From positions 229,202 through 293,201 of the forward strand of contig CALXMS010000001.1 of NCBI GenBank assembly GCA_944389535.1: DNA of 64,000 bases, in the 5' to 3' direction. Source of the DNA: an uncultured Alphaproteobacteria bacterium. Lineage in GTDB: Bacteria > Pseudomonadota > Alphaproteobacteria > Rs-D84. The notes under the pieces were generated by a model, which saw nothing but the letters and a program-made list of their open reading frames with translations, was not told where the DNA came from and did no database searches. This document shows, piece by piece, positions 17,734-26,025 of the stretch (within the stretch, counting starts at the first letter, position 1; each line of letters begins with the position of its first letter). The position numbers and the translations under genes are program-made.

Positions 17734-18504
17734 ATGGTACAAATAATTGCTTTTGCAAATCAAAAAGGTGGTGTTGGGAAAACGACAACGGCGATAAATA
17801 TTGCTGCGTCTTTGGCCACGATAAAAAAACGGGTTTTATTGGTTGATCTTGATCCTCAAGGTAATGCAGGAACAGGGCTTGGTTTTGTACGTGCAGCACA
17901 TCCGCAAAGCGTTTATGGTGTTATTATGGGAACGGCCAAGGCCGCGGATAATGTTTTATCGACAGCGGTGCCGGGGCTGCATATAATGCCTTCTTCTATG
18001 GCACTTGCTGGGGCAGAGGTTGATTTGTTAGATATGGAAAATAGGGAATATCGTTTACGTAATGCATTGATGCCGTTGTACGAATATTATGATTATATTT
18101 TATTAGATTGCCCGCCAGCTATGGGTTTTTTAACTTTAAACGCACTTACAACTGCAAATAATGTGATTATACCTTTGCAATGCGAATTTTATGCTTTGGA
18201 AGGTATCAGTCATCTGGTTCGTTCTATCGGCGAGATAAAAAATAAGTGGAACCCGGAATTAGAAATTTTAGGTGTGTTATTAACGATGTATGATAAACGT
18301 TACGGTATTACGCGCGTCGTAGAAGAAGATATTAGAAAAACTTTCGGTGATGCCGTGTTTCAGACAGTAATTCCGAGAAATATTCGTGTATCTGAGGCAC
18401 CAAGTCACGGTAAACCTGCATTGTTCTATGATTTTAATTCTAGTGGTGCGCAGGCTTATTTACGAGTTGCAACAGAAGTTATACAGAAAGTACAGGGAGA
18501 ATAA
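17734..18504 (+). CDS. parA: Chromosome partitioning ATPase ParA
   Basis: ParA is a deviant-Walker ATPase that moves ParB-parS complexes over the nucleoid during segregation. The deviant Walker A KGGVGKTT is at residues 11-18, with LLVDLDPQGNAGTG (switch I region) and LLDCPPAMG (Walker B) following. The 256-residue length matches chromosomal Soj/ParA proteins. I choose ATG 17734, preceded by AGCAGGA with good spacing, rather than the in-frame TTG six bases upstream. parB starts one base after the parA stop codon. Confidence 0.96.
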   Translation: MVQIIAFANQKGGVGKTTTAINIAASLATIKKRVLLVDLDPQGNAGTGLGFVRAAHPQSVYGVIMGTAKAADNVLSTAVPGLHIMPSSMALAGAEVDLLDMENREYRLRNALMPLYEYYDYILLDCPPAMGFLTLNALTTANNVIIPLQCEFYALEGISHLVRSIGEIKNKWNPELEILGVLLTMYDKRYGITRVVEEDIRKTFGDAVFQTVIPRNIRVSEAPSHGKPALFYDFNSSGAQAYLRVATEVIQKVQGE

Positions 18505-18505
18505 A

Positions 18506-19381
18506 ATGTCTAAATTTGGTTTAGGGCGCGGTTTGGCGGACTTAAATAAAGAAATGGGGACGATTCCAGATATTTCCATTTTGACCGGTGCAGAACGCGT
18601 AGTTGTAAAAAAAATACCTTTATCGCAGATTGGTGCTAATCCCGACCAACCCCGTAAAAAATTTACAGAGGCTGAATTATCGGATTTAGCAGCTTCCATA
18701 AAAGAAAAAGGTGTTTTACAGCCAATTTTATTAAGAACTGTTTCTGGTCAGCCTTATATATATGAAATTGTTGCAGGTGAACGGCGTTTTCGTGCCAGTA
18801 AATTAGCTGGACTAACTGAAATACCGGCGCTGGTAAAGCAGATTACACCGGAAAACGCAATGGAAATAGCTTTGATAGAAAACGTTCAAAGGGAAAATTT
18901 AAATCCGATAGAAGAGGGTAACGCATATAAAAATATAATGGAACGTTGCGGGTACGAATTACCTGATGTGGCTCGTTTAATCGGTAAATCTGAAAGTTAT
19001 ATAAAAAATATTATGCGATTAGAACCTTTGCCGAACGATGTTAAGCAAATGGTGGAAAACGGCGAACTATCTGCTTCACATGCCAGGGTAATTGTGGTTG
19101 CGGAAAACCCGTCTGAATTGGCCAGAATAATTCTTAATAAGAAGTTATCTGTTGCCGAAACAGAAAAAATGGTTAAGGGCGTTGCAAGAAAAACAACAAG
19201 TCGTGCATATGTTGCAAAGACGATAGATAGCGATGCTGTAAAAAATATTGAAACGAAAATATCAAAGGCTTTAAACGTTAAAGTCAAGTTACAGGAAAAA
19301 CGCGGTGGGGCAGGCAATATTATTTTATCTTTTTCTACGCGTCTTCAGTTACAAGAGTTGGTTGATAAATTAACAAGATAA
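18506..19381 (+). CDS. parB: Chromosome partitioning protein ParB
   Basis: ParB is a CTP-dependent clamp that loads at parS and spreads on DNA. The 291-residue protein has the N-terminal ParA-stimulating segment (LGRGLADLNK), the CTPase motifs NPDQPRK and VAGERRFRASK, the helix-turn-helix region VARLIGKSESYIKNIMRL, and a C-terminal dimerisation region with GAGNIILSFSTRLQL. The true start is ATG 18506, preceded by CAGGGAGA. A longer upstream reading would overlap parA by 120 bases. A bidirectional terminator follows, shared with pal. Confidence 0.96.
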   Translation: MSKFGLGRGLADLNKEMGTIPDISILTGAERVVVKKIPLSQIGANPDQPRKKFTEAELSDLAASIKEKGVLQPILLRTVSGQPYIYEIVAGERRFRASKLAGLTEIPALVKQITPENAMEIALIENVQRENLNPIEEGNAYKNIMERCGYELPDVARLIGKSESYIKNIMRLEPLPNDVKQMVENGELSASHARVIVVAENPSELARIILNKKLSVAETEKMVKGVARKTTSRAYVAKTIDSDAVKNIETKISKALNVKVKLQEKRGGAGNIILSFSTRLQLQELVDKLTR

Positions 19382-19382
19382 A

Positions 19383-19410
19383 AAAAATACCGGTAAAAAC
19401 CGGTATTTTT
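19383..19410. terminator. Bidirectional terminator between parB and pal
   Basis: AAAAATACCGG (19383-19393), loop TAAAAA, CCGGTATTTTT (19400-19410), between converging genes. Confidence 0.8.
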
Positions 19411-19425
19411 TTTACAATTAAATAA

Positions 19426-19842
19426 TTATTTAACTGTTGTTGTGGCGTTACGATTCCATTTCCATACTTCTTCGCCAGTACCTTGAACTAATGGACGTTC
19501 TTTACCATAAGAAATCGTGGAAATACGAGATGAATCTATACCATCTTTTACCAATACTTCTTTAGCAGCGTTTGCACGACGTGCACCTAATGCTAAATTG
19601 TATTCTGTGGAACCACGTTCGTCGCAGTTACCGGCAATTTGGATTTTTACATCACCATGATTCTTCATGTACAAAGACTGACCCAGCAAGTTATCACGTG
19701 CTTCATCAGAAATTTCAGAAGAATTGAACGCGAAGAATACGCGCTGATCATTTAAATCGGCAGGTTCAACGATCGATGAGCCACCGCACGCGGCCAATAG
19801 ACCTGCAACACCAGCCAACATAGCAAAGTTTTTAATTTTCAT
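19426..19842 (-). CDS. pal: Peptidoglycan-associated lipoprotein
   Basis: Pal anchors the outer membrane to peptidoglycan within the Tol-Pal system and helps constriction at division. The 138-residue protein has a lipoprotein signal with lipobox LLAAC (Cys19) and an OmpA-like domain. NCDERGSTEYNLALGARRANAAKEVL matches the Pal form of the peptidoglycan-binding motif with its Asp and Arg residues. The usual neighbours tolQRAB and ybgF are absent from the window. The C terminus (NRNATTTVK) is slightly divergent from the common NRRA. Confidence 0.93.
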   Translation of the reverse strand: MKIKNFAMLAGVAGLLAACGGSSIVEPADLNDQRVFFAFNSSEISDEARDNLLGQSLYMKNHGDVKIQIAGNCDERGSTEYNLALGARRANAAKEVLVKDGIDSSRISTISYGKERPLVQGTGEEVWKWNRNATTTVK

Positions 19843-19920
19843 GAAAATACTCCCTTGAGTTTCTGTTGCTCGTGTTCTATTTTAGAATAAAAGGTTTGGA
19901 AAATCAAGGGAAAACAAGTT

Positions 19921-20727
19921 ATGAACGATTATGATTTAAGAGATTTGGTTTTGTCGGGCGTTAAATGGGAAATAAATGATATGCCTATGAATCTGGATGC
20001 CTGTGTTCAAGGTGCTTTGATGCACCAAACGCCAGATAAAAAAAGTGCAGAAATAAAGAATTCTTCTATTAGCAATTTAAAAAATGAGGGGCGTACTCAT
20101 ACTTCTATAGTACCGCCAATAGATCCTAAACAATCTATATCTGTTGATACTGCGGCGGCAATGGCGGCAAGACCAGTTGATATAGAATCTTTATGCAGAA
20201 TGATTTCTGAATTTAATCATCCGTTACGTGGTGGGGTGACAAATGTTGTGTTACCTCATATTGCTATCAAACCAAATGGGTTGCTTATAATTACTGATGT
20301 GCCTGGTGGGGAAGACGATGCATCAGGACATATTCTTTCGGGTGCTGCTGGTGATTTGCTGGATAAAATGCTGGCAGCAATTGGTATGACGCGTGAAAAT
20401 GTATCTATTGTTCCACTAGTGTTTTGGCGAACGCCCGGTGGTCGAACGCCATCGCGAGAGGAACTGGATTTAGCGCGCCCGTTTGTAAACCGTATTATAG
20501 GTATGCTTAAACCCTGCATGATTTTAACGTTGGGAACGTTGACAGCCACAGAATTTGCAAACGTTTCTTTACCAAGAGGGCATGGTTTAACTGTTACTTT
20601 GGCGTCTGGTGTAACGGTTATGCCGATTTATCATCCTAATTATTTAATACTGAAACCGGCAGCAAAAAAAGATGCTTGGGATGCGTTGCAAATCGTTCAA
20701 AATTTGTTGAAAAACGCTGGTAAATAG
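19921..20727 (+). CDS. Uracil-DNA glycosylase superfamily protein lacking the FeS cysteines
   Basis: The C-terminal ~170 residues match the family 4-like uracil-DNA glycosylases that excise uracil from DNA. Motif A is read as DVPGGEDDASG (126-136) and motif B as HPNYL (238-242), with LVFWRTPGGRTPSREE between them. Only three cysteines exist (28, 92, 199). The CxxC and the other ligands of the 4Fe-4S cluster seen in classical family 4 enzymes are absent; FNHPLR stands where alphaproteobacterial homologues usually have FDGCALK. The first ~85 residues are a low-conservation extension. Activity is likely but unproven. It diverges from pal. Confidence 0.8.
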   Translation: MNDYDLRDLVLSGVKWEINDMPMNLDACVQGALMHQTPDKKSAEIKNSSISNLKNEGRTHTSIVPPIDPKQSISVDTAAAMAARPVDIESLCRMISEFNHPLRGGVTNVVLPHIAIKPNGLLIITDVPGGEDDASGHILSGAAGDLLDKMLAAIGMTRENVSIVPLVFWRTPGGRTPSREELDLARPFVNRIIGMLKPCMILTLGTLTATEFANVSLPRGHGLTVTLASGVTVMPIYHPNYLILKPAAKKDAWDALQIVQNLLKNAGK

Positions 20728-20763
20728 ATAATAATTTCCACATGACTTTAAAAGGAGCGTAAA

Positions 20764-21312
20764 ATTAAAACATCTTTTAACCGTGATAATCGCCGGGATA
20801 CGGGCCCGCGCACGAATAATCGGATTTTTGCTAAATCCGTTCAGGTAATTAGTTCAACCGGGCAAAATCTTGGGATAATGCCGACGGCGCAGGCGTTGCA
20901 ATTGGCAACGGATGAGGGTTTAGATCTTGTCGAAATAAGTTCAAATGGGGACGTTACAATAGCAAAAATTATGGATTTCGGTAAGTTCAAATATGAACAA
21001 AAGAAACGCGCTTCTGAAGCACGTAAAAACCAAAAAACTATAGAAATGAAAGAGGTTTGGGTAAAACCTTTCATTGAAGAAAACGATTTGAACATTAAAA
21101 TGAAAAAAGTTTTTGAGTTTTTAGGTGAAGGCAATAAAGTAAAAATTTCTGTTATGACAAGAGGTTCTAAGAAGGTTTTAGCGCGCGGTAAAGATGCTAT
21201 TCCTGAGTTATTTGCTAAAATTATGGAAATAGTAGGCGATAAGGGGACTTTGGAATCAAAATCTAAACCAGACGAGAGAACGAAGTCCATAATAATTGCC
21301 CCAGTAAAATAA
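20764..21312 (+). CDS. infC: Translation initiation factor IF-3, AUU start codon
   Basis: IF3 binds the 30S subunit and controls start-codon fidelity. Homology extends well upstream of the first ATG in this frame (20878). NNRIFAKSVQVISSTGQNLG aligns with the conserved IF3 N-terminal domain, followed by MPTAQALQLATDEGLDLVEIS. Translating back, the only sensible start is ATT at 20764, six bases after AAAGGAG (20751-20757); the frame is closed by TAA at 20749. This gives 182 residues, the normal length. An AUU start is the known basis of infC autoregulation in E. coli, because IF3 discriminates against it. A terminator follows. Confidence 0.93.
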   Translation: MKTSFNRDNRRDTGPRTNNRIFAKSVQVISSTGQNLGIMPTAQALQLATDEGLDLVEISSNGDVTIAKIMDFGKFKYEQKKRASEARKNQKTIEMKEVWVKPFIEENDLNIKMKKVFEFLGEGNKVKISVMTRGSKKVLARGKDAIPELFAKIMEIVGDKGTLESKSKPDERTKSIIIAPVK

Positions 21313-21337
21313 AAGCCGCCGTATGGCGGTTTTTTTA
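21313..21337 (+). terminator. infC terminator
   Basis: AAGCCGCC, loop GTAT, GGCGGTTTTTTT directly after the infC stop codon. Confidence 0.8.
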
Positions 21338-21411
21338 ATCAAATAACGTAAAAAATCTTTGCCTTTTTATATTTCTTTTTGTATGGTTTCTTTATAATAA
21401 AAAGGTTTTAA

Positions 21412-21615
21412 ATGGACGAAAAAAAACTATCCTTTGAAGAGGCTTATAAGCAATTAACAGATTTAGTAAAAAAAATGGAATCTGGTGAGTTACCTTTGTC
21501 GGATTCTGTTGCTGCATATGAACAAGGTATTAAACTGAAAGCATATTGCGAACAATTGTTAAAAGAAGCAGAATTAAAAATAGAGACTTTAAAAGTTACA
21601 CCAACGCAAGCATAA
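21412..21615 (+). CDS. xseB: Exodeoxyribonuclease VII small subunit
   Basis: A 67-residue protein matching XseB, the small helical subunit that forms exonuclease VII with XseA and degrades single-stranded DNA. The family pattern is clear: LSFEEAYKQLTDLVKKMESGELPLSDSVAAYEQGIKL. The start follows AAAAGGTTTTAA, and mutS begins 10 bases after its stop. xseA is not in the window. The length is within the normal 60-85 range. Confidence 0.92.
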   Translation: MDEKKLSFEEAYKQLTDLVKKMESGELPLSDSVAAYEQGIKLKAYCEQLLKEAELKIETLKVTPTQA

Positions 21616-21625
21616 TGGATTTATC

Positions 21626-24181
21626 GTGGCTGACAAAAGTAAATTGACACCAGTTATGCAACAATATGTTGATATGAAGGAAGAAAATCCTGATGCGCTG
21701 TTGATGTTTCGTCTGGGCGATTTTTACGAGGCTTTTTTTGATGATGCAAAAATAATCAGTCAAAATTTAGGTTTGGTATTGACTCAGCGCGGTACAGATG
21801 CCGATGGTGATAACATACCTATGTGCGGGATACCGTGGCATGCGGCGGATAATTATTTTGGACGATTAGTAAAGGCCGGTTTTCGTGTTGCGCTGGTGGA
21901 ACAAATGGAAACACCCGCAGAAGCAAAAGCACGCGGACACAAATTTATAGATAGAAAAATTATTCGTGTTTTAACCCCAGGTACATTAACAGACGAAAAC
22001 CTTTTAACGCCGAAGAATTCAAATTTTTTAATTTCCGTCGTAATGTTAAAAAATGGGCAGTTTGATATAGCGGGCTGTGATATTTCTACAGGGGAATTTT
22101 TTGTCGGTAAAACATCAGATATGATTGATGATTTAGTTCGAATAAACCCAGCAGAAGTAATATATCCAGAATCATTGGCAGAAAACGAAACGATTATAAA
22201 GGTAAGAAATACTTTTAAGACAACGCCTGTATACGAGAAACTATATCATCGTACGGATATAGATAAAATCGTTTATAGTGTTTTTGGCGGCATAATTTCT
22301 GCGGATGTTGAAAAGGTTGATGATAATTATGATAGCGCCATAAAATTATTAGCTGGTTATTTATTTAATACCCAACGTGGGGCGTCTATTACTTTTCGTG
22401 CGCCATACGTATATAAATCTGGGCGTCAATTGTTGATAGATTCTGCAACATGGAAAAGTTTGGAAATTGATGCACCTTTAAACGATGGCGGAATATGTCT
22501 TACGGATGTTTTAGACAATACGAAAACTGCTGCTGGTGCACGTAAGTTACGTGCGTATTTGCGTACATTGTCCGGTGATATAGAGGAGATAAAACGTCGT
22601 CAAGGTCATATAGGTCACTTAATGTTAAATAGTGATGTTATGGGGCTTGTTTCATCGACTTTGGCATCTGTGCCAGACGTGGGACGCAGTCTATCTCGTT
22701 TGTTGTCAGGAAGGGGGACGCCGCGTGATATGCGTCATATTACAGACTTCTTGATAGAGTTACCTAATGCAAAAATGTTGGGAACGCGGTTGGATGCTTT
22801 TTTATCGAATAAATTTGAAAAAATTAACACTCATGATGCGTTGGCGCTTGAATTAAGTTCCGCGTTAAGCGACGAATTACCAACTTTTTTCCGTGACGGT
22901 AATGTAATTCGTTCAGGTTTTGATATATCTTTGGATCATATGCGAGGTCTTGCACACGGAGCAAAAGAGACAATTGCAGGGATGCAGGCTGAATATGCAT
23001 CTTCTACTGGGGTTCATAATTTAAAGATTAAATATAATAATATTTTGGGGTATTTTATAGAAGTTCCAAGTGCGCGGGCAGAAGCTATGATGAAACCTGA
23101 TTCTGGTTTCATACATCGTCAGACTATGGCTGGGAATATGCGCTTTACCACTGCGAAACTGATCGAACTGGATAACGATGTGCGTAGTGCCGCAGAAAAA
23201 TCTGATGCCATAGAGGCAGAAATTATATCAAAGCTTATTGAAAAAATTCGTGGTATTGCGGATGATTTACTTGCAACAGCAGAATTGTTAGCTGATTTAG
23301 ATGTATGGTATTCTTTAGCAGTTACGGCCGATAAATATTCTTGGGTTCGCCCAAGTATAACAGATGATGTGTCTTTCGATGTCGTTGGGGGAAAGCACCC
23401 CGTAATTGATTTTGTGTTGCGGAGTAGGGGGGATAACTTCGTTAAAAATGACTGCAATTTAAACGTTACATCCATTGCTCTTTTAACTGGTCCAAATATG
23501 GCGGGTAAGTCTACATATTTAAGACAAAACGCATTGTTGGTAGTATTGGCTCATTTGGGATCTTTTGTGCCGGCTGTACGTGCGACAATCGGTATTTGTG
23601 ATCAGCTGTTCAGTCGTGTTGGGGCGTCGGATAATTTGGCCGCAGGGCAATCTACATTTATGGTGGAAATGAGTGAAACAGCAAATATATTACGTCGGGC
23701 CACAAGATCTTCTTTTATAATATTTGATGAAATAGGACGTGGAACATCGACTTATGATGGTATGGCCATTGCTCAGGCTGTTTTAGAGTATTTAAATGAA
23801 TTACAACCAAGAACGCTTTTTGCAACCCATTATCATGAGTTAACTTCACTGGTCGGGTGTAAAGCAGGGCAATTACAAAACGTTTCTTGTCTGACAATAG
23901 ATGTGCGTGAACATAATAATGAAATCATCTTTATGCATAAAATTGTTGCAGGGGTGGCAAATCGTTCTTATGGGATACAGGTCGCTAAAATGGCTGGTAT
24001 GCCGGCGTCTGTCGTGTCGCGTGCAGAAGATGTTTTGGCAGCTTTGGAATCTAATGATGAAAGATTATGTGAAGAGATTAAACCATTTATAAATAAAAGC
24101 GAGGGAGCAACGGGGAACAAAAAAGAAACAAAAGTGTCGCAATCGCAAAATGCAAAGACGCAATTAAATTTATTTGGATAA
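21626..24181 (+). CDS. mutS: DNA mismatch repair protein MutS
   Basis: A full-length 851-residue MutS, which recognises base mismatches and recruits MutL. The mismatch-contacting Phe-x-Glu is FYE at residues 33-35 in RLGDFYEAFF. The ATPase domain near residue 620 has Walker A GPNMAGKST, followed by the Walker B region FIIFDEIGRGTSTYDG and the signature ATHYHEL. The protein ends in QLNLFG, typical of the family. The start is a GTG at 21626 with a weak ribosome site, probably helped by coupling to xseB just upstream. mutL is not in the window. Confidence 0.97.
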   Translation: MADKSKLTPVMQQYVDMKEENPDALLMFRLGDFYEAFFDDAKIISQNLGLVLTQRGTDADGDNIPMCGIPWHAADNYFGRLVKAGFRVALVEQMETPAEAKARGHKFIDRKIIRVLTPGTLTDENLLTPKNSNFLISVVMLKNGQFDIAGCDISTGEFFVGKTSDMIDDLVRINPAEVIYPESLAENETIIKVRNTFKTTPVYEKLYHRTDIDKIVYSVFGGIISADVEKVDDNYDSAIKLLAGYLFNTQRGASITFRAPYVYKSGRQLLIDSATWKSLEIDAPLNDGGICLTDVLDNTKTAAGARKLRAYLRTLSGDIEEIKRRQGHIGHLMLNSDVMGLVSSTLASVPDVGRSLSRLLSGRGTPRDMRHITDFLIELPNAKMLGTRLDAFLSNKFEKINTHDALALELSSALSDELPTFFRDGNVIRSGFDISLDHMRGLAHGAKETIAGMQAEYASSTGVHNLKIKYNNILGYFIEVPSARAEAMMKPDSGFIHRQTMAGNMRFTTAKLIELDNDVRSAAEKSDAIEAEIISKLIEKIRGIADDLLATAELLADLDVWYSLAVTADKYSWVRPSITDDVSFDVVGGKHPVIDFVLRSRGDNFVKNDCNLNVTSIALLTGPNMAGKSTYLRQNALLVVLAHLGSFVPAVRATIGICDQLFSRVGASDNLAAGQSTFMVEMSETANILRRATRSSFIIFDEIGRGTSTYDGMAIAQAVLEYLNELQPRTLFATHYHELTSLVGCKAGQLQNVSCLTIDVREHNNEIIFMHKIVAGVANRSYGIQVAKMAGMPASVVSRAEDVLAALESNDERLCEEIKPFINKSEGATGNKKETKVSQSQNAKTQLNLFG

Positions 24182-24192
24182 AAGGAAAACAA

Positions 24193-24690
24193 ATGTACGT
24201 ACGCCCCATCTTCGTATTTAAGACACATTTTTATGAACCATCGTATTGCGAGTTTAAAAGTTTTATTTCTTTAAAGAATTTTTTGAAAAATTTTGACTTT
24301 ATGCACCCGCATGAAGTTAGTCGTTTATCAACCGGACTTCCCGTGTTTCAATTAGGCGTTAAATATGAATGCTTTTTGGAAGGTTACGTTTTTAGGTCTG
24401 ATGTTAAATGGATTAGTGCTTTTTTGTGTGGACGTTATTGTAGAAAAGACCAAAACGGTAAAATGTTCGTAAGCGTTCCTTTTGATAAGGTTATAAATAA
24501 TACAAACTCAGAAATTGTGTATAGAGAATATAAGGAAATACCATTCCATAAAAACATGGCAGATGCTGTAATTAATATTGATAAAATGCGCCAAGTTTGG
24601 CCAAAAAATTATACCACATCAGAAATGAAAAAATTTCTTGCGTCTGTTGAAAAAATTAAACGCAAAATAAGAAGAACAAGGGTTCATTAA
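24193..24690 (+). CDS. Hypothetical protein between mutS and truB
   Basis: A 165-residue protein that I do not recognise. It has no signal peptide or membrane helix. It is rich in aromatic and basic residues, and ends in a strongly basic stretch (KIKRKIRRTRVH), which could contact nucleic acid. A good AAAGGAAA ribosome site precedes the ATG. The gaps to mutS (11 bases) and truB (5 bases) place it inside the same operon, supporting that it is expressed. No conserved catalytic motif is apparent. Confidence 0.6.
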   Translation: MYVRPIFVFKTHFYEPSYCEFKSFISLKNFLKNFDFMHPHEVSRLSTGLPVFQLGVKYECFLEGYVFRSDVKWISAFLCGRYCRKDQNGKMFVSVPFDKVINNTNSEIVYREYKEIPFHKNMADAVINIDKMRQVWPKNYTTSEMKKFLASVEKIKRKIRRTRVH

Positions 24691-24695
24691 AATTG

Positions 24696-25571
24696 ATGTC
24701 TGGTTGGGTGATTTTAGATAAACCGTCGGGCATGTTTAGTCGTACAGCAGGTGCGCGCGTTGCACGTATGTTCGGAGTTAAAAAGTTCGGACATATTGGA
24801 ACCCTTGACCCGATGGCGTCTGGTGTTTTGCCCATTGCGATTGGTGCGGCAACAAAAATGATACCTTTTGTTGAAAATGCGTGTTCTTTGCAAAAAGAAT
24901 ATTTGTTTTCGGTACAATTCGGGTTTGAGACAGATACTTTGGATATAACGGGAAAGGAAATATTACGAACAGGCGTTATACCAAATAAAGAAACTGTTTT
25001 GTCGGTATTGTCAAATTTAGTTGGTGATATAGAGCAAATTCCTCCTATGTATAGCGCTGTACACATAAACGGGAAACGTGCATATGATTTAGCTCGTCAG
25101 GGAAGGGTGATGACGGAAAACATTCCAAGTCGTAGTGTACATATAGATGAATTGACGTTGGTCGGTATAGATGAAAGCGTTTGGACGTTTAAAGTTAGTT
25201 GCAGTCGTGGCACTTACGTTCGATCTCTTGCACGGGATATAGCAAAAATGTGCGGGACCGTCGCAACTGTTAGTATGATAATGCGTACAGAAAGCATTGG
25301 TTTAAAAATAAAAGATGCTGTAAAACTTGATTTTTTAGAAAATCTGTTTAATAATGGTGCAGATTTCAAGCAGTTCTTGAAACCAATTGATTTCGGACTG
25401 GGGGACATTCCGGTTCAGAAATTAAACGATGAACAAGCAATTTCGTATAGAAATGGCGGTTTTATCGAAATTAATGGGCATGCAGGTCTGCGTCGCGTTT
25501 ATACTGATTCTGAGTTCGTCGGAATAGGGGATGTAGCAGACGGTATTTTACGCCCGAAAAGAACAATTTAA
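24696..25571 (+). CDS. truB: tRNA pseudouridine(55) synthase
   Basis: TruB converts U55 of the T loop of tRNAs to pseudouridine. The catalytic Asp is D38 in [42 protein letters not shown] and [15 protein letters not shown] are the other conserved blocks. I choose ATG 24696 (291 residues); a TTG directly before it is less likely. It precedes rpsO and pnp, retaining the truB-rpsO-pnp half of the nusA-infB-rbfA-truB-rpsO-pnp cluster found in many proteobacteria. Confidence 0.95.
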   Translation: MSGWVILDKPSGMFSRTAGARVARMFGVKKFGHIGTLDPMASGVLPIAIGAATKMIPFVENACSLQKEYLFSVQFGFETDTLDITGKEILRTGVIPNKETVLSVLSNLVGDIEQIPPMYSAVHINGKRAYDLARQGRVMTENIPSRSVHIDELTLVGIDESVWTFKVSCSRGTYVRSLARDIAKMCGTVATVSMIMRTESIGLKIKDAVKLDFLENLFNNGADFKQFLKPIDFGLGDIPVQKLNDEQAISYRNGGFIEINGHAGLRRVYTDSEFVGIGDVADGILRPKRTI

Positions 25572-25588
25572 TAAAAAAAGGAAATATA

Positions 25589-25861
25589 ATGTCCATTACA
25601 AAAGAAAAAAAGAATGAACTGATTCAGGCCTATAAAACAACCGAAAAAGATAACGGTGGTTCTGCCGCATCTCAGGTTGCGGTATTAACTGAACGCATTC
25701 GTAATCTTACAGAACACATGAAGAACAACCACAAAGATGAACATTCTAAACGTGGTTTGTTGTTGATGGTAAATCGCCGTAAGAAGTTGTTGGGATACAT
25801 AAAAAAACGTAATCCTGCAGAATATGAAGATCTGATTAAAAAATTAGGTCTGCGTAAATAA
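25589..25861 (+). CDS. rpsO: 30S ribosomal protein S15
   Basis: A 90-residue S15, a primary 16S rRNA-binding protein that helps form the platform of the 30S subunit. The conserved block [22 protein letters not shown] and the signature [24 protein letters not shown] are intact. The AAAAGGAAATATA ribosome site precedes the ATG. An intrinsic terminator follows, and pnp then has its own promoter. Confidence 0.98.
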   Translation: MSITKEKKNELIQAYKTTEKDNGGSAASQVAVLTERIRNLTEHMKNNHKDEHSKRGLLLMVNRRKKLLGYIKKRNPAEYEDLIKKLGLRK

Positions 25862-25863
25862 AT

Positions 25864-25888
25864 AAAACCGGCTGTTGCCGGTTTTTTA
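25864..25888 (+). terminator. rpsO terminator
   Basis: AAAACCGGC (25864-25872), loop TGTT, GCCGGTTTTTT. It separates rpsO from the pnp promoter. Confidence 0.8.
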
Positions 25889-25895
25889 TTTTTAT

Positions 25896-25923
25896 TTGCA
25901 AAGATATAAATATCTTTTATAAT
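25896..25923 (+). promoter_or_regulatory. pnp promoter
   Basis: TTGCAA (25896-25901), 16-nt spacer, TATAAT (25918-25923). The predicted start near 25930 is right at the base of the leader hairpin. Confidence 0.55.
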
Positions 25924-25932
25924 CAACCAAGT

Positions 25933-25996
25933 GCGAAGGGGAAATTGTTCATTCTTGCATTTGTATGGAATGCAAAAACGAATAATTTTTCTTCGC
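25933..25996 (+). promoter_or_regulatory. Long hairpin leader of pnp
   Basis: GCGAAG (25933-25938) pairs with CTTCGC (25991-25996). An inner GGGAAATT/AATTTTTC duplex uses some G-U pairs, ATTC (25951) pairs with GAAT (25980), and TTGCATT/AATGCAA closes the top (25955-25961 with 25969-25975). A long imperfect duplex of this kind at the mRNA 5' end parallels the RNase III-cut leader of E. coli pnp, which PNPase uses for autoregulation. The same regulation here is inferred. Confidence 0.55.
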
Positions 25997-26025
25997 TTTG
26001 GTAAAACTAAAAAATGGAGAAATAA

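Noticed and set aside
18386..18505. Longer parB start inside parA
   Set aside because: The added 40 residues have no ParB similarity, and ATG 18506 has a good ribosome site.
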